From the NCBI RefSeq assembly GCF_036884655.1, contig NC_088347.1, positions 15,133,501-15,197,500 on the forward strand: a stretch of DNA of 64,000 nt. Direction: 5' to 3'. Numbering within the stretch: position 1 is the first letter of the stretch; the number at the start of each line of letters is the position of its first letter. Below, piece by piece: positions 44,977 through 56,015 of the stretch. The stretch is from Musa acuminata AAA Group. Taxonomy: Eukaryota > Streptophyta > Magnoliopsida > Zingiberales > Musaceae. Under the pieces are notes generated by a model. It worked only from the letters and a program-made list of their open reading frames with translations. It made no database searches and was not told the origin of the DNA. The position numbers and the translations under genes are program-made.

Positions 44977-47900
44977 ATACCTAAAAATTATCTTTTTTTA
45001 TAAAAATATTTACTATCACAAGCTAGGAGCAAGAGATGGTACCTTGATAGTAGATGCTCAAGGCACATGAATGAAGATCTATCTCAATTCTCTAAGCTCG
45101 CTAGCCAAGACGAAGAGTATGTTACCTTCGGAGACAACAACAAGGGTAAAATTATTGGCAAAGGAACCATAGGTACCAAATCTAACTTTTTGATTGAAGA
45201 TGTGTTATTGGTTGATGGCTTAAAGCATAAACTTTTGAGCATTAGTCAATTGTGTGATAAAGGATACATCATTAGATTTGAATCCAATGCTTGCATTATT
45301 GAAAAACTACACAAAAACACATCTCTGATTGCCCTAAAACAAAATAATGTATACACTATCGACATTGATAATCTTTATGATTAAATATATTTTTTGGTTT
45401 TGAATGATGATGCTTGGCTTTGGCATAGGAGATTAGGTCATGCTAGGATGAAACTAATTAAATCTCATCTAAAGAACTTGTAAGAGGTATTCATCACATT
45501 AAGTTTATTAAAGACAATGTGTGTTATGCATGTCAACTATGAAAATAAATAAAATATAGTTTCAAACCAAAGAATCAAATAAGCACCTCTAGACCATTGC
45601 AATTGATCCATATGGATTTGTTTGGACCAATTGATATATTAAGCCTAGGAGATAGCAAATACGCCTTTGTAATTATGGATGATTATAGTAGATACACTTG
45701 AACATACTATTTGATGCACAAAAGTGATTGCTTTAGGTATTTTTCAAAGTTATGTAAACTTGTTCAAAATGAAAAAGGCTTTATGATTTCATCAATTCGA
45801 AGTGATCACGGTAGCGAATTTCAAAACCATGATTTCTAAAATTTTTATGAATCTAATGGATACAACCATAATTTATGTACTCTAAGAAATCCTCAACAAA
45901 ATGGAGTAGTAGAAAGAAAAAATAGAAACTTACAAGAAATGGCAAAAACCATGTTGAACGAACATAGCCTACCCAAATATTTTTGGGCCGAAACCATTAA
46001 TATGACATGCTATATCATGAATCGATTCTAGTAAGACCATTACTTTCCAAAACTCCTTATGAATTGTAGAACAACAAAAAACTCAACATTTCATATTTTA
46101 AAGTTTTCGATTGTAAATGTTTTATCTTGAATGAAAAAGATGCCTTAGGAAAGTTTAATGCAAAATCCGATAAAGAAATTTTTCTTGGCTATTCTTCTAT
46201 TTCTAAAGTCTTTTGTATCTTTAACAAAAGAACTTTGGTTATATAAGAGTCTATTTATATTGTCTTTAATGAATTTTCTGAATTTAAGAAAAATGAGTTT
46301 AATGATTATCTTAATTTTGATGCATTGAATTTAAATGAACTCTCTCATCCAATGAATGGAAGTATGTAGATGCTCATCCTAAGGAGCTAATCATAGGAGA
46401 CACATCAAAAGGGGTTCAAACTCATTCTTCTCTTAAGAATTTTTATGCCAACACCGCTTTTCTTTCTCAAATTGAACCTAAATGCATTAATGATGCCTTG
46501 AAAGATGATTCATGGGTTATCACAATGCAAGAAGAGTTAAACCAATTTGAGAGAAACAATGTGTGGAAGCTTGTTCCGAGACCAAATGACTATTTAGTTA
46601 TTGGTACTAAATTGGTTTTTAGAAATAAGCAAGATGAATTTGGTATCATAGTTAGAAACAAGGCTAAATTAGTAGCCAAGGGTTTTAACTAAGAAGAAAG
46701 CATCGATTATGAAGAAACCTTTACTCCTATGGCATGATTAGAAGTTATAAGGATGCTCCTTTCTTATGCTAGTAGTAATAATTTGAAGTTATTTTAAATG
46801 AATATTAAAAGTGCTTTTCTTAATGGCTTTATTTCCGAAGTAGTTTATGTTCAACAACCTCCCAGATTTGAGAATGATAATTTTTTGAATCATGTGTTTA
46901 AATTGACTAAAGATCTCTATGTATTCAAAAAAGCCCCAAGGGCTTGATATTTGAGAATAATTTCTCTAAAGGCAAGGCCGATACTACATTGTTTATTAAA
47001 AATTTTGAGAATAATTTTCTTGTTGTTCAAATTTATGTTGATGATATTATTTTTAGTTCTACAAATGAATCTTTATGCGAATCATTTGCTAAGAGTACAA
47101 GTCTAAAGTTTGAAATGAGTTTAATAGGGAACTAACTTTCTTTTTAGACTTATAAATCAAATAACTAGGTAATGGTACTTTTTTTAGTCAAACAAAATAT
47201 GCATTAAACTTGCTAAAACGATTTAATACGGATACTTTAAAAGCTATCAATACTCCTATGAGTATCTCTACTTAGACATTGATGAAAGTAGAGGAAGTTT
47301 TGATCAAAAAGCTTATAGAACTATGATAGGTAGTTTACTATACCTCACTACAATAAGACCGGACATCATGTTTAGCATAAGACTTTGTGCTAGGTTTCAA
47401 TCTAATCCTAAACTATCTCATCTTAAAGCAATTAAAAGAATTTTAGATATCTTAAAGGAACTACTAATCTAGGATTATGGTATCCAAAATCTAAAAACTT
47501 TGAATTAATTACTTATACTGATGCGAATTTTGCCGGATATAGATTAGATAGAAAAAGCACATTTGGAATATGTCAATTTTTAGGTCATACACTTGTCTCT
47601 TGGTCTTCCAAGAAATAAAACTCGGTTGCACTATCTACGATTGACGCTAAATACATATCGGCTAGTGCATGTTGTGCACAAGTTATATGGATGAAAAATA
47701 CATTAGAAGATTATAGAATTTATCTTAAAAATATTCTCATAAAATGTGATAACACAAGTGCAATATACTTAATGAAAATTCATATTCAACACTCTAGAAC
47801 TAAACATATTGATATTAGGCAACACTTTATACGAGATAATGTTAATAATTATGATGTAATCTTAGAATTCATTGATACGAAACCTCAATTAGACGATATC

Positions 47901-47978
47901 TTTACAAAACCTTTAAATGAAGAATAATTTGATATCATTAGAAGGGAGTTATAGATGTTCAATTGTTCGAATGCATGA
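44977..47978 (+). pseudogene. pol: E8 pol, decayed
   Basis: Begins after a TAA at the gag boundary (about 44999-45003). Protease Asp-Ser-Gly is changed to Asp-Ser-Arg (about 45049-45057). Integrase, RT ([10 protein letters not shown] near 47030) and RNase H to the DTKPQLDDIFTKPL end are recognisable. Many stops and frame changes; the longest open pieces are 45067-45384, 46498-46692, 46944-47135 and 47691-47927. The T5-GGG integrase run that is broken in E3 and E10 is intact here. Confidence 0.9.
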
Positions 47979-48145
47979 GTTTGTTGTATTTCTTTTTTGG
48001 ACTATCTTTCTCTTAATATATTTCATGAATTGAGCTTTCATGAATTTATTTTGTTTTTATCTTCCTTGGTATCAAGTTTACTTTATACCCTTACTCCATC
48101 ACTTAATGATTTTTGATACACTTAGTCCCTTCACTCATGGAATTC
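47979..48145 (+). other. E8 tail remnant
   Basis: Short AT-rich stretch after pol. The E8 polypurine tract and 3' LTR are missing; at about 48146 the sequence passes into the middle of another subfamily's LTR. Confidence 0.65.
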
Positions 48146-49303
48146 AAGCAAAATGAAGTCTTGGAGTTAAGGACGCGACATCATTGGGAGTTCAAGAGTT
48201 CGTTGGAAGTCCGGATATTCATTAGAAGTTTTGGTGAAACCAACCGAGAAGTCTCAGAGCTTGTAAGAGAAGCTTGTCGAAACTCGCCAAGAAGTTCGTC
48301 GTGAAGTCCAAGAGCTTGCCGAGAGTCCGTCGGAACATTGCCGAGAGATCGTCGGAAGTTCGCTGGAAGATCGCCGGAAGCTCGCTGAAAGAATAGACAT
48401 AGGGACTTTTTTAGCTTAGCAAATGTCTTAGGATTTCGTAGTTAGCATGTAATTGGGCTTGGATTTGGGCCAACCCAATTAGGAGCCAGTAAGGCCCATG
48501 TAAGAATTGTGTTAGGCCCAATAAGAGGCCCAAATAGTACCCTAAGAAGTCTCACCGTCGTGACACAATCTTCGAGACTATGTCAGGCGGTGGTACCGCT
48601 AGTATAGGTAGTTGTACCGCCCCTGACAGAGTGCCAGGTGGTGGTACCACCCAGGGCATTGTCAGGGTCAAACTGACACTGAGCGGTGGTACCACCTAGC
48701 ATAAGCGGTAGTACTGCCCATGCCCGGGGAACCCGGGATGGGAGAGTTTTAGACTCCAAGTTTGAATCAACTTGAAGCCTATAAATACTCCTCTCATCCC
48801 TGGTTAAAGCACACAAGCACAGAGAGATTAAAATAGAGAAAATGTTGCTGCGATCATAAGTGTATTCCCTCCTCTAGCTTAAACTAAGATTTTTGTTTAG
48901 AGAGGAGAGTGAGTGCTTGTAAGGGTTATCTCCTAAACCTAGTAAAAGGAGAAGAGGGGTGTAAAAGGTGATTGGTCTTTGCCTATTGAAGGAAGGCTTC
49001 TAGTGTATGCCGATGACCTCATCGGAGGAGGAAGTTGAAAGTGGATGTAGGTCACGTTGACCGAACCACTCTAAAAATCTGGTTTATATTTCTTTGAGCA
49101 ATTTATCTTTATTGCATTTCTGAGAAATGGCTCTTTTAACGTACAAAAATATTTTTTAATGTACAAAAAGATTTTTTAACTTCACCTTCAAAGTTTAGCA
49201 TTTCCGAGTTCGATTTTTAACGTACAAAAATATTTTTTAAAACTGATATTTTTATCCGCTGCACTAATTCACCCCGCCTTAGTGCTGACTCTTGATCCTA
49301 ACA
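48146..49303 (+). mobile_element. E9 5' LTR, 5' part missing
   Basis: Begins at AAGCAAAATGAAGTC, equivalent to about 52572 of the E9 3' LTR, so about 0.43 kb is missing. TATA box near 48780-48787 (GCCTATAAATACTCC); GGTGGTACC motifs 48590-48720; ends CTTGATCCTAACA. Near the end a short duplication around AACGTACAAAAATATTTTTT occurs (49138-49240). Confidence 0.85.
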
Positions 49304-49305
49304 AT

Positions 49306-49317
49306 TAGTATCAGAGC
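49306..49317 (+). promoter_or_regulatory. E9 primer-binding site
   Basis: TAGTATCAGAGC, one change from the usual TGGTATCAGAGC. Confidence 0.82.
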
Positions 49318-49353
49318 CTTATTATTTCTCACTTAGATTAACACCCAAGAGAA

Positions 49354-50295
49354 ATGGCTCTTTTCGGCTTTCAAGTGGGTCATTGTCTCATTCGTCCTCT
49401 CTTTTTCAATGGGACGGACTACACTTATTGGAAAACTCGAATAAGAGTTTTTTTGCTTTCTATTGATTTAAATTTATGGAATTTGGTCGAAAACAGTTTT
49501 AAAAGGTCTTCTCTTCCAATGAAAGATTGGAATGATTTGGAGAAGAAGACTTTTTCTCTAAATGTAAAGGCTATGAATAACTTATTTTACGCCTTAGACA
49601 AAAACGAGTTTAATCGGGTTTCTATTTGCGAAATGGCTTTCGACATATGACACACTCTTGAAATCACACACGAAGGCATAAGTAGTGTTAAGGATTCTAA
49701 AATTAACTTTTTAATGTATGATTTTGAACATTTTCGAATGAAACCAAGTGAAACCATTGGAGACATGTACACCCATTTTACGGATGTCATTAATGGTTTA
49801 AAAGTACTTAGTAGAAGTTTTTCAGATTTTGAACTCGTAAACAAGATTTTTTGATCATTTTCAAAAAATTAGGATTCGAAAATAATGGCAATACAAGAAC
49901 CAAAGAACTTGAACCATTTTTCGATTGAAGAACTAATTAGTTCGTTGATCACATATGAAATGACGTGCAATGTATGTGAAGAACTTGAGAACCACCTTCC
50001 AAAGAACATGAAGGATTTGAGACATAGAACAATTGAAGACCACTCGAGCATAAGCTCAAGTGATGGTGAACTTGAACCACAAATGAAACTTAAAAAGTTC
50101 ATGAAACAAAAATTAAAAAGTAAAAAGAATGGAACTACTTACTTTGAACGCAAGAAGAAGAATAAAAATTGGGATGAATCGAGCTCCTCCGAAAATGAGA
50201 AAAAAATCAAGAAAGAGGAGATGGCTAACTACGCCTTAATGGCTTTCGACGTTGAGGTAATCAAAATGCCTTTAGTTTACTTTGAAATTACATGA
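49354..50295 (+). pseudogene. gag: E9 gag (knuckle-less), two main breaks
   Basis: Starts at ATG 49354 (MALFGFQVGHCLIRP), with the capsid region GTDYTYWKTRIRVFLLS and LDKNEFNRVSICEMAFDI, then TGA at 49648-49650. Similarity continues through FRMKPSETIGDMYTHF; a TGA and nearby changes occur at about 49853; then 49885-50295 is open (EELISSLITYEMTC, ENHLPKNMKD, DHSSISSSD, KFMKQKLKSKKN, WDESSSSENEKK, ANYALMAFD). No CX2CX4HX4C knuckle lies between the lysine-rich and acidic parts, and there is no second knuckle. The TGA at 50293-50295 is followed by tail, not pol. About 310 codons in total, against 527 in E3. Confidence 0.87.
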
Positions 50296-52144
50296 TGTTT
50301 TCTATGATGTATTTTATTTTTTATTTAATTTAGAAAAATTATTTTTTTAAAAAATTACATATGTAATGAAAATGTAAAATTATGATCATGATAGTAATTT
50401 CGAAAATGATAATGAAAATTACATGTTTAATATAAAAAAATATTTTGATTAAAAATGCCTTATGAAATCATGCTATATGTGGTTAAGAAGTAATAATGTG
50501 TATCATGTTGATTTTCATATTATTTCTCAATTTTGATTAAATGAAATCATGTTTGATTTGAAGTAATGCATAATGATCATGCTTAATAAATTTATATTTC
50601 GAAATTATGCATAATGATTTTTATGATTTCGTGATCTTTTGAAATATCTTTTTTGACATTAATGAATGATGCATCGATTTGGCATAAAAGAAAAAAACAA
50701 ACATGTATGAAATCAATCATATGAATTGAAACACTAAAAAGAGGAAAGCTTTCTCCTTAAAAATATTTCTTTATCTCATCAATTTTTTACTAAGAGATTG
50801 ATAAAGTTGTTTAAGTCATTTTGAACCTCACGAAAAGTGATCTTGATTTGAATGAAAAATTTTCAACCAAATCATGAACTTTCTTTTTGATTTCTCTACT
50901 TGAGCTATCTTTTATTAGAATCAAAATATTTACTATCTTTGATGATCTTGAAAATGGTTTGAAATTATGCATGTTATATGTTAAACATTTGAAACTATGT
51001 TTTGGTATCATACATATCTAAGAAATGTTAATTTGATAAATTGAAAGAGTTAAAAATAAATGATGATTTTTCTCTTGAATATAAATCGTGATATTTTTTT
51101 TATAAATCATCATCATGATTTCTCGATATTTGATACATGAAATTTTTCTATGAATCAAGATTTTTTCATGCTATGATTCTTCTTGGTATTCACTAAAAAG
51201 GATGTATTCAAATTAACCATGATATGCTACTTGACATCTTGATAATTTATAACTTCAATATTATTATGTAAAATTCATTGTATTCATGAAATGTTTATCT
51301 TATCACCAAGTTCTTCTTGATATTTTCCATGTGATGATATGAATGCATGCAATACTATGATCTTGACATTTATGGCTTGATTTTTCATCTTTTTATTTAC
51401 TTTTGTCATGATTTAAAAATTATTATAAAGAAAAAAAGAATTATAAAATTATTTTCTTCCCTTCTTTTCGACAATGACAAAGTGGGAGATAAAGGATGCT
51501 AGCTCACACAATTCAAGAAGAAAGTAAAAATTGCACTTCTCTAAAGAGAATAAAGAACTTGCTTCTTGAACATCTCAAATTGTTAGCTTCCATGTTGTAA
51601 AATAATGTAACATTTTGTTAGCTTGCGTTTTTGCAAAGGAAGCAAAAATAATTGCACTTCTCAAAAGAGAAGAAATTGATATCTTGAACATTGCTAAGAA
51701 TTGCTAGCGTGAAATCTCAAGAAGAAGCAAATATGCCAACCTGCACACATTTAAATTTGCTAGCTTGTATGAAGTAGAACATGCTATCTTACTGCCTTGC
51801 ATATCTATAACTTGATAGCTTGAATGTTCTAAGCATGATATAACTCTTGCTAAATTTTCTAGCTTACAAATTGTATGATGATAAAACTTGATATTATGTT
51901 TTTCATGCAATAAATTGAACTTGTATTCCAAACACATGAATAGTTGGACTTCTCCTTTTTATTGATGACAAAGAGGGAGAAGTATGTTAATGCCATGCAT
52001 GATTTGATCATGACATATTGCTTGGATGTTTGAATCCAAAAGTTTCTATCAATAAGGCATATTGATAAGAGGAGTTTGTTTAAACTCCGGGAGTTAAGGT
52101 TAACTCCATCATCAATTGGTTGTCATCATCAAAAAGGGAGAGAT
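50296..52144 (+). other. E9 non-coding tail (no pol)
   Basis: 1.85 kb, AT-rich, no pol similarity in any frame. GCTAGCTTGC-type repeats from about 51490 to 51870; polypurine-like tracts at about 51470-51490 (changed to AAAGTGGGAGAT), at 51969-51981 (AAAGAGGGAGAAG), and directly before the LTR (AAAAAGGGAGAGAT). Confidence 0.8.
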
Positions 52145-53790
52145 TGTTGAATCTCGTATTTTGATGATGAAACCAATTGATATGTGTTTATGTTTTAATC
52201 TACATTTTGAGTGATGTAGGATGCTTCGATCAAGATGAGATAATTAAAGCAGGAAGAATCATATTGGGCTGGAAGAACATGTCAGAAGATTGGACGTCGG
52301 GCCGGTGGATCGGTCGACGTATTGATAGAAGGCTTCGAGTCGTGGATTCAGGCATTGGGCCAAGAAGAGGATATATTGCACCAAGGATATCAAAGTTGCG
52401 GAGTCAAATGGTCGATTGGGTAGTAGGCCATAAGAGAGGACGATGCGCTGAAGAATCGGACGAAGCGTCGAGGGACCAATGACATGCCGAACAACTTGAT
52501 TAATGCTTAGTATTAATTGTCTAGATCGAAGTGTATTTTTACATGTGCAGGATTAACTATGATAGCAAGGCATAAAGCAAAATGAAGTCCCAGAGTTAAA
52601 GACGCGATTTCGTTGGGAGTTCGAGAGTTCGTCGGAAGTCCGGACGTTCATCGAAAGTTCTCGCAAAATCAGCCGAGGAGTCTCAGAGCTTACCAAAGAA
52701 GCTCATCAGAACTTACCAAGAAGTTTGTCGTGAGGTCCAGGAGCTTGCCGGGAGTCCGCCGGAATATTACCGAGAGATCGTCGGAAGTTCGCCGAAAGAT
52801 TATCGGAAGCTTGTCGAAAGAATAGACATAGGGACTTGTTTAGCTTAGCAAATGTCTTAGGATTTTGTAGTTAGCATGTAATTGGGCTTAGATTTGGGCT
52901 AACCCAATTAGGGGCCAGCAAGGCCCATGTAAGAACTATGTTGGGCCCAATAAGAGGCCCAAATAGTACCCCAAGAAGTCTCACCGTCATGGCATAGTCT
53001 TCGAGACTATGTCAAGTGGTGGTACCGCCAGTCTGGGCAGTTGTACCACCCCTGGCAGGGTTCCAGGCGGTGGTACCGCTAGTCTGGGCGATGGTACCAC
53101 CTAGCACTGCACCCCAAGTGGTGGTACCGCTAGACCTAGGTAGTGGTACCACCCAGGGTAGTGTTAGCATCAAATTGACACTTGGCGATGGTACTGCCCA
53201 ACATAGGGGGTAGTACCGTCGGTGCCCGGGGAACCCAGGATAGGAGAATTTTAGACTCCAAGTTTGAATCAACTTAAAGCCTATAAATACCCCTCTCATC
53301 CCTGGTTAAAGCACACAAGCACAGAGAGATTAAAAGAGAGAAAACACTACTACGATCATAAGTGTATTCCCTCCTCTAGCTTAAATTGAGATTTTTGTTT
53401 AGAGAGGAGAGTGAGTGCTTGTAAAGGTTATCTCCTAAACCTGGTAAAAGGAGAAGAGGGGTGTAAAAGATGATTGGCCTTCGCCTATTAAAGGAAGGTC
53501 TCTAGTGGATGCCGGTGACCTTATCGGAGGAGGAAGCCGAAAGTGGATATAGGTCATGTTGACCGAACCACTCAAAAAATATGGTTTATATTTCTTTGAG
53601 CAATTTATCTTTACTGCAAACCTCTTTAATTGTTTACTGCCTTCAAGCTATCTTTACGCTCTTACTTCGCCTTCAAAGTTAAGCATTTTCGAGTTCGGTT
53701 TTCAATGTACGAAAAGATTTTTCGAAACCGACATTTATATCTGTTGCACTAATTCACCCCCCTTCTTAGTGCCAACTCTTGATCCTAACA
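52145..53790 (+). mobile_element. E9 3' LTR
   Basis: 1646 bp, TGTTGAATCTCGTATT to GATCCTAACA. TATA box near 53282-53289 (GCCTATAAATACCCC). GGTGGTACCGC motifs 53010-53220. Partner of 48146-49303. Confidence 0.92.
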
Positions 53791-54829
53791 TTTCATCCTC
53801 TCCCACAGATTTATAAGGATTTAGAGATATACTATCTCCCTAGGTAAAACACACCTATCTCAAACATGGATTTAAGTTTCACGGGTTTTTGCACACCAAT
53901 CTTCGCACGATGACGAACATCTTTTTGAAAAATTTGGGGTTTTATTTTCTATTCTTCCCTTGTGCATTGTGATGTCACCCCTAGATTTTCCTATATGGGG
54001 GATTATAGATACATGATAACTAAGGACAGACAGGTCAAATAGATTGGATTCCCTTATATCGTTTAGGGATTGCGGTATAGTGGCCTAGAGTTGGGAAATC
54101 TAGGGCGGCATCATGTGCACAACGGAAGAATGAAAATAAAAATCTCATATTTCTATAGGAAAATAGTCTCTTATCATTGTGTGAAGATAGGTGCATAAAA
54201 ACCCATAAAACTGAAAAATCACACGTGTAAGAAAGATATGTATTACCTAAGGAGATCATATATACCTGAAAACCTACAGATCTGTGGGAGAGGATAAAGG
54301 TGGTCAACTATTCTCCTCTCTAGTGGTGATCCACATGGCAAAGGCTACGAAGATGCTACTCAAATCGCTGCATATATCTCCTCCTCACGCACACCATGCA
54401 ATCAAGAAGGGATCAGCCCTTATTGCTATCCACATGCCCCAAACAGGGGCTACTAACTGAAGAGGAGCAGGGAAGATGAGAATAGTAGGTGACGGCTAGA
54501 AAGGGTATAGCCAGTGGCCCTTTGGTTTCCTCCTATTTATAGATGCCCTCTATCAACTTAACCCTAGTGGATCCTTCCCTATTTAGTATTATATCTCCAT
54601 CCAATTACTCAAGCCTCTTAGATTAGTATATCTCTATACAATAATCTCTTATTGACTCTTATTGGATCTCATCTATATGATCCAATGATTCAAGGGCTTA
54701 TTGGATATCCAATAAAATAGGGACTCTAGTAGATATCTCATATCCGAACCTCTACTCATTGCAACACCTACCATATGTGTGTGACTCTCTAGGCCCAATA
54801 TCGAGTTAACCATGAGTTATACCTATTAT
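53791..54829 (-). mobile_element. Copia-F-type LTR material, partly an inverted duplication
   Basis: The part 54533-54829 in reverse matches the Copia-F 3' region at 39625-39844 and has a reverse TATA (CCTATTTATAGATGCC, about 54532-54545). The part 53796-54295 is a foldback with two arms. No coding sequence of an element is attached. Confidence 0.72.
53796..54295. repeat. Inverted repeat, arms about 195-200 bp, spacer about 105 bp
   Basis: Left arm 53796-53990 begins TCCTCTCCCACAGATTTATA; right arm 54095-54295 ends ATCTGTGGGAGAGGAT. Further paired stretches include CGGGTTTTTGCACACC against ATGGGTTTTTATGCACC (reverse strand) and TTGTGCATTGTGATG against TTGTGCACATGATG. Arms are diverged (gapped) but clearly related; probably two opposite LTR pieces joined. 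Confidence 0.78.
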
Positions 54830-55970
54830 TGTTGAATCTCGGATTTTGATGATATAATCAATTGGTGGGTTAATTGATCTAATCCATATTATTGAGTTAA
54901 GTGTGTAGGATTAACTACGATAACCAGAAAACATAAAGCAAGGATACCGGAGTCAAGTTCGATGGATGTTTAAGAGTCCGAAGAATCGTCGGAGATGCTG
55001 CCGGAACCAACCGAGAAGAAATCGGGAACCTGTCGAAACTTTCGGAAGTTCGCCGAAGAGATTGTCGGAGGTTCACGGAGATCACCGAGAAGGCTCGGCT
55101 ACTCGTTAAAGTCATCACAAGTTCGGGAGCTTGATGGGAGTCCGTCGGAAGAAGTTCGTCGGAAAGCTCGCCGGAACAAAACTCGACGTTCGCGGTTGAA
55201 AACCTGCTTAGGATGTGTTTTGTTATGTAGTTCACTTGTAATTATGATTAGGATTAAGAGATAATCCTATATCCTGTTTAGGGGCCAACTGGGCCCAAAG
55301 TCAGATTTGGTTTGGGCTAAAATTAAGCCAAACCAATGAACCGAAGAGCCAGGCGGTGGCACCGCCCAGCACCCGAGAGCTGGGCGGTGGCACCTCCAGC
55401 ATCGGGAACCTAAAGAGAATTCAAATTTTGGAGCCCAAATTTGAATCCTCTTGAGGCCTATAAATACCCCTCAAATCTCAGCTGAGGTTACAACTTTTGA
55501 GAAGCATTTTGATTGAGAGAAAAGTCTTAGAAAGTCTTAGCAAGTCTTGTTTTCAATTTGCTAGAGAGTTCTCCTCCTTCTTTCTTATTGAAAATTTGTA
55601 AGAGGTTGAACTGCTTGTAAAAGGTTGTAAGAGGGGTGTTTACCCTTCCATTTCAAGAGATTTGCTAGTGGAAGGTGGGAGCCTCATCGAAGAGGGGCCT
55701 CGCAAGTGGATGTAGGTCATTTGACCGAACCACTCTAAAATCAGGCATAATCTCTGGTTTGCATTTCATTATCGCTATTTACATTATTGTAAACCTTCTT
55801 ACATGCATTAGTTCCTTATTACCTTTGCTGCGCAACTCTAAGAAAACGTTTTCAAGTTAAGCTTTTCAAGTTCCGTTCTTATCGTACGAAAGATTTTTCT
55901 AAAACCGAAGTTTTAATCCGCTGCACTAATTCAACCCCCCCCCCCTCTTAGTGCCGCTCCAATTCTAACA
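54830..55970 (+). mobile_element. E10 5' LTR
   Basis: 1141 bp, TGTTGAATCTCGGATT to AATTCTAACA. The shortest full LTR here, with a small palindromic block (two GGCGGTGGCACC motifs, 55350-55400). Confidence 0.93.
55459..55466 (+). promoter_or_regulatory. TATA box of E10 5' LTR
   Basis: TATAAATA in GAGGCCTATAAATACCCC. Confidence 0.75.
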
Positions 55971-55972
55971 AG

Positions 55973-55984
55973 TGGTATCAGAGC
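55973..55984 (+). promoter_or_regulatory. E10 primer-binding site
   Basis: TGGTATCAGAGC two bases after the LTR end. Confidence 0.92.
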
Positions 55985-56015
55985 GAGGTTATCTCTCATA
56001 TTTGGTTTAATACCC

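Noticed and set aside
54035..54307. ORF of 90 codons on the minus strand
   Set aside because: Lies in an inverted-repeat arm of LTR material; no domain.
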